A DNA stretch of 12,647 bases from Pseudolysobacter sp. (GTDB taxonomy: Bacteria; Pseudomonadota; Gammaproteobacteria; Xanthomonadales; Rhodanobacteraceae). A model generated the notes under the pieces. The model searched no databases, was not told the origin of the DNA, and saw nothing but the letters and a program-made list of their open reading frames with translations. Shown one piece after another: positions 7,801 through 12,647 of the stretch; the stretch's first letter is position 1, and each line of letters opens with the position of its first letter. The position numbers and the translations under genes are program-made. Location of the stretch: assembly GCA_025351985.1 (NCBI GenBank), contig JANXUW010000023.1, forward strand, positions 1-12,647. Direction: 5' to 3'.

Positions 7801-8964
7801 ATGCCGAAGAAGCTCCTATGCGTTTGCGCGGGCCTGCTGATCACGTTGGGCGTGGTTGCCGGCGATGCTCAGTTAGCCGATAACCATCCGGACAGCTACA
7901 CCGTCAAAAGCGGTGACACGCTCTGGTCGATTGCCGCGCACTTTCTCAAGCGCCCTTGGGAATGGCCACAGATCTGGCAATCCAACCCGCAGGTGCGCAA
8001 TCCGCACCTCATCTATCCTGGCGACGTGCTCAGCCTGAGTTACATCGACGGCCACAATTCGCTCGGTTTGGACGGTCCGCAGGTTCGTGCCAGCGGCAAG
8101 CAAGAGGCAATCAAGCCGATTCCGTTGGCGGCGGTCAAACCTTTCCTGAAACACGCGCGCATTCTCAACGAAGACGAGTTCAAGCATCTGCCGCACGTTG
8201 TGGCGATCGAGGAAAATCGCCTGCTCGGTGCCAGCGGCCAATTGGTTTACGTGCGTGGATTGAGCGCGCAGCCGGGCCAGCAATATGCGCTGGCGCGACC
8301 GACCAATCGCTACCACGAGATCACGCCGAAAGAAGACCGCGTCGACGAACATCGCGAAACGTTCCGCCAGCCGATCGACAGCCGCGATGGTCAGGAAAAC
8401 ATGCTGTGGCATCACGCGCCATATGAAATCAGCTGGCGCTCACGCGTCGAATTCCTCGGTTACGAAGTCATGGATTTCGGTACGGTGCAGATCACGCGTT
8501 CTGGTGAACCGAGCTCGGCGCTGGTACTCGATTCCGATTTCGAAGTGCACGCCGGCGACCTGATTATTCCGATCGATACGCACAGTTACGATGCCGAATT
8601 CGTGCCGCACGCACCGGCGCAGGTGCCCGACAATATGCGCGTGCTGTCCTTCACCGATGCGATCGATGTGGTCGGACCGATGCAGGTGGTTGCGCTCTCG
8701 CGTGGCGCCCACGATGGCATTGAAAATGGCCAGGTGTTCGCGATTTATCATCCCGGCGATGTCGTCAACGACAACAGCGGTTATCCGGAAAGCGGCATGA
8801 AGGCGTTCCTGCATCCGAAGGACAAGCAGGTGCAGTTACCCGAAGAATATATCGGCCACGTCATGATATTCCGCACCTTCGATCGTATCAGCTACGGCTT
8901 GGTGATGGACGGTATCCGTCCGGTGCATCTGCTGGATCGTCTGCACGGCCCGGACTTGCCGTAA
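7801..8964 (+). CDS. Secreted LysM peptidoglycan-binding protein
   Basis: A 387-residue exported protein. A signal peptide (MPKKLLCVCAGLLITLGVVAG) covers about residues 1-21. One LysM domain follows at 33-79, with the signature YTVKSGDTLWSIA near its start, SNPQVRNPHLIYPGD in its second half and LSL at its end. LysM domains bind the glycan backbone of peptidoglycan. The remaining 300 residues are a region I do not recognise as any hydrolase: no M23, NlpC/P60 or amidase signature is visible. It includes ENGQVFAIYHPGD (308-320) and ends YGLVMDGIRPVHLLDRL. A single-LysM protein at this place, divergent from def and upstream of dprA, is common in gammaproteobacteria. The ATG at 7801 starts right at the signal peptide. 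The precise role in the envelope is unknown. Confidence 0.9.
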   Translation: MPKKLLCVCAGLLITLGVVAGDAQLADNHPDSYTVKSGDTLWSIAAHFLKRPWEWPQIWQSNPQVRNPHLIYPGDVLSLSYIDGHNSLGLDGPQVRASGKQEAIKPIPLAAVKPFLKHARILNEDEFKHLPHVVAIEENRLLGASGQLVYVRGLSAQPGQQYALARPTNRYHEITPKEDRVDEHRETFRQPIDSRDGQENMLWHHAPYEISWRSRVEFLGYEVMDFGTVQITRSGEPSSALVLDSDFEVHAGDLIIPIDTHSYDAEFVPHAPAQVPDNMRVLSFTDAIDVVGPMQVVALSRGAHDGIENGQVFAIYHPGDVVNDNSGYPESGMKAFLHPKDKQVQLPEEYIGHVMIFRTFDRISYGLVMDGIRPVHLLDRLHGPDLP

Positions 8965-8991
8965 CTGGTTTCGAATCGATGAAGTATGCGG

Positions 8992-9024
8992 GCGCGTCGG
9001 TCATCAAACCGCTGCGCGTGTTTT
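8992..9024 (+). terminator. Possible intrinsic terminator after the LysM gene
   Basis: GCGC (8992-8995) pairs with GCGC (9014-9017) and, inside it, CGGT (8998-9001) pairs with ACCG (9008-9011) around a six-base loop. The two stems are separated by a small internal mismatch. GTGTTTT follows, which is a short and interrupted T-run. It lies 28 bases after the stop codon, so the placement is right, but the signal is imperfect. Confidence 0.4.
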
Positions 9025-9074
9025 GCCAGGCGATGTTGCCAGTTCACGCGTACACCTGAGGCTACACTGTCGGC

Positions 9075-10229
9075 ATGGATGCCCAATCGATCGATAATGC
9101 CATTGCCTGGCTGACCTTGATGCGCGCGCCGGGTCTCGGCGCTGCGAGCTTGCGTGGCTTGATCGAACGCTTCGGCAATGGCCGCAAGACGCTGCACGGA
9201 ATCCTGTCGTCACCTTCCGCTTCCGGCGTTGCGCAACCCGCGCTCAGCGCCTTGCGCCAGCCCGATGAAAGTTTGCTGGCCACCGATCTGGTCTGGCTCG
9301 AACAACCCGAACATCATTTCATCGGCTGGGATAGCGAGGATTATCCGGCGCTGCTGCGGCGCATTCCGAGCCCTCCCGCCGGCCTGTTTATCAACGGCAA
9401 TGCCGATCTGTTATGGACACCGCAGGTCGCCATCGTTGGCAGCCGCAGTTCGAGTGAATCCGGATTATCCACCGCACGCAGCTTCGCCAAGGCGCTGGTG
9501 CAAGCCGGTTTTGCTATCACCAGCGGCCTGGCCGATGGCATCGATGGCGCGGCGCATGCGTCAGCGCTGGATGCCGGCGGCACGACGCTGGCCGTGCTCG
9601 GCACGGGTATCGATCTGGTCTATCCACGCAAGCACCACGAACTGGCGCGACGAATTGCCGCAAACGGCGCACTGGTCAGCGAATTTCTCCCCGGCACGCC
9701 CGGTCGTGCAGAGAACTTTCCGCGCCGCAATCGCATCATCGCGGGCTTGAGTCTGGGCACACTGGTGATCGAGGCGAGCGTGCAATCCGGCTCGCTGATC
9801 ACCGCGCGACTGGCGGCTGAACAGGGCCGCGAGGTGTTTGCGATTCCCGGTTCGATTCACAATCCGCTCGCACGCGGTTGCCACCAACTGATCCGCCAGG
9901 GTGCGAAGTTGGTCGAAACTGCTGATGAAGTTGTCGAAGAGCTCGGCGCGCTCGCACAAACTTTGTCCGATGCGTTGCGCAGCCGGTTGTCACCGCGCAG
10001 CAATCCCGACTCGCTATCGTCGGCCACAATGAGCGCAGACCCGCATGCGCACGATCCCGATTACGCGCGTTTGCTCGCCGCACTCGGGCACGAAACGCTG
10101 AGTCTGGACGTATTGTCGGAGCGTTCCGGGTTGACCGTGGCAGCCCTATCCTCCATGCTGCTGCTATTGGAACTCGAAGGCACTGTCGTGGCAGCACGCG
10201 GCGGAATGTATTCGCGAAGCGGTCGATAA
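9075..10229 (+). CDS. dprA: DNA-processing protein DprA/Smf
   Basis: A 384-residue protein that in naturally transformable bacteria binds incoming single-stranded DNA and loads RecA. An N-terminal helix-hairpin-helix-like part (about 1-60, with [20 protein letters not shown]) precedes the Rossmann DprA core at about 80-285. The core shows VAIVGSR (118-124), [18 protein letters not shown] (148-165), [14 protein letters not shown] (174-187), [12 protein letters not shown] (215-226), [17 protein letters not shown] (231-247) and FAIPGS (255-260). A C-terminal winged-helix domain spans about 327-378. All core motifs are intact. The ATG at 9075 gives the usual N-terminus; a weak GAGG lies about 13 bases upstream. 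It is followed closely by smg, the common arrangement in gammaproteobacteria. Whether this organism is naturally transformable cannot be told here. Confidence 0.95.
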   Translation: MDAQSIDNAIAWLTLMRAPGLGAASLRGLIERFGNGRKTLHGILSSPSASGVAQPALSALRQPDESLLATDLVWLEQPEHHFIGWDSEDYPALLRRIPSPPAGLFINGNADLLWTPQVAIVGSRSSSESGLSTARSFAKALVQAGFAITSGLADGIDGAAHASALDAGGTTLAVLGTGIDLVYPRKHHELARRIAANGALVSEFLPGTPGRAENFPRRNRIIAGLSLGTLVIEASVQSGSLITARLAAEQGREVFAIPGSIHNPLARGCHQLIRQGAKLVETADEVVEELGALAQTLSDALRSRLSPRSNPDSLSSATMSADPHAHDPDYARLLAALGHETLSLDVLSERSGLTVAALSSMLLLLELEGTVVAARGGMYSRSGR

Positions 10230-10299
10230 ACGATCTGCGCCGCGCGCATTATCCCTTTGCCAACCTGAGTTTGGCCTGATCGCAGAGCGCATGGAGCTG

Positions 10300-10779
10300 A
10301 TGAAAGAGAACGTGCTGGACGTACTGTTATACCTTTTCGAAAACTTCTTCAGCGAGGAGCCCGACGCCGGGCGTGATCGCGATTCACAGCAATCCGCGTT
10401 GTTGAACGCGGGATTCGCCGTCACCGAAATTCGCAAGGCATTTGACTGGCTCGACGGGTTGTCGCGGATGCGGCTCGGCGCGGAATTGCTGCGTCCACTC
10501 GGCGGCGCGCCAGTGCGCGTATACGCGCCCGAAGAATTGCTGCGGCTTGATGCGGAATGCCGCGGTTTCCTGATGTTTCTCGAAGGCAACGGCATCCTCG
10601 ATGCGGCGCAGCGCGAGCTCGTGCTGGATCGCGTAATGGCGCTTGACCTGGATGAGCTCGACCTTGACGATTTGAAGTGGGTGGTGCTGATGGTGTTGTT
10701 CAACCAGCCTGGCCAGGAAGCGGCTTATGCGTGGATGGAAAGCCATATGTTCGCCGAGCCGGGAGAGGTTTTGAACTAA
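10300..10779 (+). CDS. smg: Smg family protein (DUF494)
   Basis: A 159-residue acidic, alpha-helical cytoplasmic protein of the Smg/DUF494 family, whose function is not established. The N-terminus [16 protein letters not shown] and the segment [15 protein letters not shown] are typical, as is the C-terminal [28 protein letters not shown]. The start at 10300 (MKENVLD) matches relatives as I know them, with GGAG close upstream; the ATG at 10291 would add MEL. It lies 70 bp after dprA and may share its transcript. A terminator follows, so transcription likely ends here before topA. Confidence 0.92.
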   Translation: MKENVLDVLLYLFENFFSEEPDAGRDRDSQQSALLNAGFAVTEIRKAFDWLDGLSRMRLGAELLRPLGGAPVRVYAPEELLRLDAECRGFLMFLEGNGILDAAQRELVLDRVMALDLDELDLDDLKWVVLMVLFNQPGQEAAYAWMESHMFAEPGEVLN

Positions 10780-10792
10780 GTTTGGCGAGTTT

Positions 10793-10819
10793 GCGCGGAT
10801 ACGTTTTATCGCGCTTTTT
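10793..10819 (+). terminator. Intrinsic terminator after smg
   Basis: GCGCGGATA (10793-10801) pairs with TATCGCGC (10807-10814): eight base pairs with one bulged G and a five-base loop. TTTTT (10815-10819) follows immediately. It begins 14 bases after the smg stop, which is the expected place for a rho-independent terminator of the dprA-smg unit. Confidence 0.75.
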
Positions 10820-10865
10820 ATTGCGGTATATCGTTGCAAAAGCAGGTCCGCGGGAAACGCGGCGC

Positions 10866-10893
10866 TTGACAGCAATGTGCCGCTATGTATTGA
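10866..10893 (+). promoter_or_regulatory. Predicted topA promoter
   Basis: A perfect -35 hexamer TTGACA lies at 10866-10871. The best -10 is TATTGA at 10888-10893 with a 16-bp spacer; it matches the consensus at only three positions. A start near 10900 would give a leader of about 110 bases. The position between the smg terminator and topA supports a promoter here. Confidence 0.45.
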
Positions 10894-10902
10894 CTGAATA
10901 AG

Positions 10903-10925
10903 GAGCGTGCCGTTGCGGCAGGCTC
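10903..10925 (+). promoter_or_regulatory. Hairpin in the topA leader
   Basis: GAGC-G-TGCCG (10903-10912) and CGGCA-G-GCTC (10916-10925) form nine base pairs with one G-G mismatch and a TTG loop. No T-run follows, so it is not an ordinary terminator. If transcription starts near 10900 it would be the very 5' end of the topA mRNA and could affect its stability or translation. Confidence 0.5.
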
Positions 10926-11010
10926 AAACCGCGTAGGCAAAGGCTTCGTATCCGATGTGGAAATCCCCATGTCGTATGCGTCTCGAGCAGCGCGGCTCAC
11001 GGAAAAGAAC

Positions 11011-12647
11011 ATGGCAAAGAATCTGCTGATCGTCGAATCGCCGGCGAAAGCGAAAACCATCAACAAATATCTCGGCAAGGACTTTCATGTCCTGGCCTCC
11101 TACGGCCATGTGCGCGATCTCGTGCCAAAAGAAGGCGCGGTCGATACCGATCATAACTTCGCGATGAACTACGAAGTGATCGAGCGCAACGAGAAACACG
11201 TCACCGCGATCGCCAAGGCCGCCGCCAGCGCCGAAGCCGTCTATCTCGCGACCGACTTGGACCGCGAAGGCGAAGCGATCTCGTGGCATATCGCCGAGAT
11301 ATTGCGCGAACGCAATCTGCTCAAGGGCAAGACTCTGCATCGCGTGGTGTTCTCGGAAATCACGCCGAAGGCGATTCTCGAAGCGGTTGCCAATCCGCGC
11401 CAGCTGTCGATGGACATGGTCAACGCGCAGCAAGCGCGCCGCGCGCTGGATTATCTGGTCGGTTTCAATCTGTCGCCAGTGTTGTGGCGCAAGGTACAGC
11501 GCGGCCTGTCGGCCGGGCGCGTGCAATCGCCGGCGTTGCGCATGATCGTGGAGCGCGAGGAAGAGATCGAAGCCTTCATCGCGCGCGAATACTGGACGGT
11601 CGCCGCCAACCTCGCCCATCCCGAGCAGAATTTCAGTGCGCGATTGACGCGTCTGCATGGCAAGAAATTCGAGCAGTTCGATCTGGTCAACGAACACGAT
11701 GCATTCGCCGCGCGTGATGCGCTGACACGCGCGGCCGGCGGCAAGCTGGTCGTGTCCGAAGTCGCGAGCAAGGAGCGCAAACGTCGCCCGGCTGCGCCGT
11801 TCACCACGTCCACGTTGCAACAGGAAGCCGCACGGAAACTCGGTTTCACCACCAGCCGCACCATGCGCATGGCGCAGAATCTGTATGAAGGCATCGCACT
11901 TGGCGACGAAGGCGTGGTCGGCCTGATCACCTACATGCGTACCGATTCGGTGAGCCTGTCGCAAGATGCCGTGGCGGAATTGCGCGATGTCATCACGCGC
12001 GAATTCGGTGCGAAAGGTTTGCCCGAGCAGCCGAACGTCTACAAGACCAAATCGAAGAACGCGCAAGAAGCGCATGAAGCGGTGCGCCCGACTTCGGCCC
12101 TGCGCACGCCCAAAAGCGTCAACGCCTATCTCACGCCGGAGCAGTCCAAGCTGTACGAGCTGATCTGGAAACGCACCGTCGCCAGCCAGATGCAGTTCGC
12201 CACGTTGAACACGGTGTCGGTCGATTTTGCCTGCGGCACGGATTCCACGTTCCGCGTCAGCGGCACCACCGTCGTCGACCCTGGTTTCCTCGCGGTCTAC
12301 GAAGAAGGCCAGGATCAGAAGTCCGACGAAGACGAAGAACAGCGTCGCCTGCCGACGATGAAAGTCGGCGATGTGATCCCGCTGATCGACATCGCCGCCG
12401 ACCAGCATTTTACCGAGCCACCACCGCGTTATTCCGAAGCAAGTCTGGTCAAGACGCTTGAAGAATATGGCATCGGTCGGCCATCGACGTATGCCAGCAT
12501 CATCCAGACCTTGCTCGCTCGCGAATATGTTTTGCTCGACAGCCGCCGCTTCAAGCCGACCGATGTCGGCCGCGCCGTGGCGAAATTCCTGTCGGGCCAT
12601 TTTACGCGTTACGTCGATTACGATTTCACCGCCAAGCTCGAAGACGA
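11011..12647 (+). CDS. topA: DNA topoisomerase I (type IA), C-terminus off the window
   Basis: The first 545 codons of TopA, which relaxes negative supercoils by cutting and passing one DNA strand. The Toprim domain begins MAKNLLIVESPAKAKTI, with Glu9, and contains TDLDREGEAI with the metal-binding Asp82, Asp84 and Glu86. The active-site segment GLITYMRTDSV has the nucleophile Tyr308 and Arg310. NAQEAHEAVRPT and the PPRYSEASLVKTLEEYGIGRPSTYA segment are also typical. Domains I to IV are intact; the C-terminal zinc-finger region lies beyond the window. The ATG at 11011 has GGAAAAG just upstream and gives the standard N-terminus. An in-frame ATG at 10969 would add 14 unlikely residues. It appears to be transcribed separately from smg. 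Confidence 0.97.
   Translation, partial: MAKNLLIVESPAKAKTINKYLGKDFHVLASYGHVRDLVPKEGAVDTDHNFAMNYEVIERNEKHVTAIAKAAASAEAVYLATDLDREGEAISWHIAEILRERNLLKGKTLHRVVFSEITPKAILEAVANPRQLSMDMVNAQQARRALDYLVGFNLSPVLWRKVQRGLSAGRVQSPALRMIVEREEEIEAFIAREYWTVAANLAHPEQNFSARLTRLHGKKFEQFDLVNEHDAFAARDALTRAAGGKLVVSEVASKERKRRPAAPFTTSTLQQEAARKLGFTTSRTMRMAQNLYEGIALGDEGVVGLITYMRTDSVSLSQDAVAELRDVITREFGAKGLPEQPNVYKTKSKNAQEAHEAVRPTSALRTPKSVNAYLTPEQSKLYELIWKRTVASQMQFATLNTVSVDFACGTDSTFRVSGTTVVDPGFLAVYEEGQDQKSDEDEEQRRLPTMKVGDVIPLIDIAADQHFTEPPPRYSEASLVKTLEEYGIGRPSTYASIIQTLLAREYVLLDSRRFKPTDVGRAVAKFLSGHFTRYVDYDFTAKLED

Noticed and set aside
9063..9068. TACACT as a -10 box giving a leaderless dprA mRNA
   Set aside because: No -35 element lies at a workable distance, so the case is too weak.
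10259..10275. GCCAA/TTGGC hairpin between dprA and smg
   Set aside because: It is a short stem without a T-run; with dprA and smg closely spaced, it is more likely chance.
10848..10862. CCGCG/CGCGG hairpin ahead of topA
   Set aside because: The stem is only five base pairs, has no T-run, and lies before the predicted transcription start.
10677..10901. 74-codon open frame overlapping the end of smg
   Set aside because: It starts inside smg, crosses the smg terminator, and has no recognisable feature.
10969..11010. 14-codon N-terminal extension of topA
   Set aside because: MAKNLLIVESPAK is the standard N-terminus and has its own ribosome binding site; the extension resembles nothing.
10924..12600. 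558-codon minus-strand open frame
   Set aside because: It is antisense to topA, whose motifs are all intact. The translation shows no family features.

Overview
The window is chromosomal DNA from a gammaproteobacterium, most likely of the Lysobacterales (Xanthomonadales), perhaps Rhodanobacteraceae. This rests on the gene order topA, smg, dprA, lysM, then def, fmt, rsmB, DUF4390 and ntrY on the opposite strand, which is typical of xanthomonads. The moderately high G+C and the wording of the TopA, Smg and DUF4390 proteins agree with it. I assigned the taxon by recognition, without a database search.

The left and centre (1-7587) are read leftward. The order of transcription is def (peptide deformylase), fmt (Met-tRNA formyltransferase), rsmB (16S rRNA m5C967 methyltransferase), an unrecognised membrane-anchored Sel1-like protein, a DUF4390 protein, an NtrY-type sensor kinase, and the 5' part of a GT-C (ArnT/PMT-like) glycosyltransferase that runs off the left edge. 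Def and Fmt remove and add the formyl group at protein N-termini. fmt and rsmB overlap by ATGA. DUF4390 and ntrY overlap by 8 bases, if the kinase starts at 2809.

The right part (7801-12647) is read rightward: a secreted LysM-domain protein, dprA (DNA processing and transformation), smg (DUF494) and the first 545 codons of topA (DNA topoisomerase I). A 207-213 bp divergent promoter region separates the two arms. The clearest intrinsic terminator follows smg. topA appears to have its own promoter and a leader carrying a hairpin.

Most of the window is conserved housekeeping sequence. The accessory-looking parts are the Sel1-like gene between rsmB and DUF4390, and the glycosyltransferase, which has its own promoter and sits where ntrX would be expected after ntrY. 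I found no CRISPR array, tRNA, rRNA, insertion sequence or phage gene. I do not see convincing evidence of a new multi-gene system. The Sel1-like protein and the DUF4390/NtrY pair are the best candidates for undescribed function.
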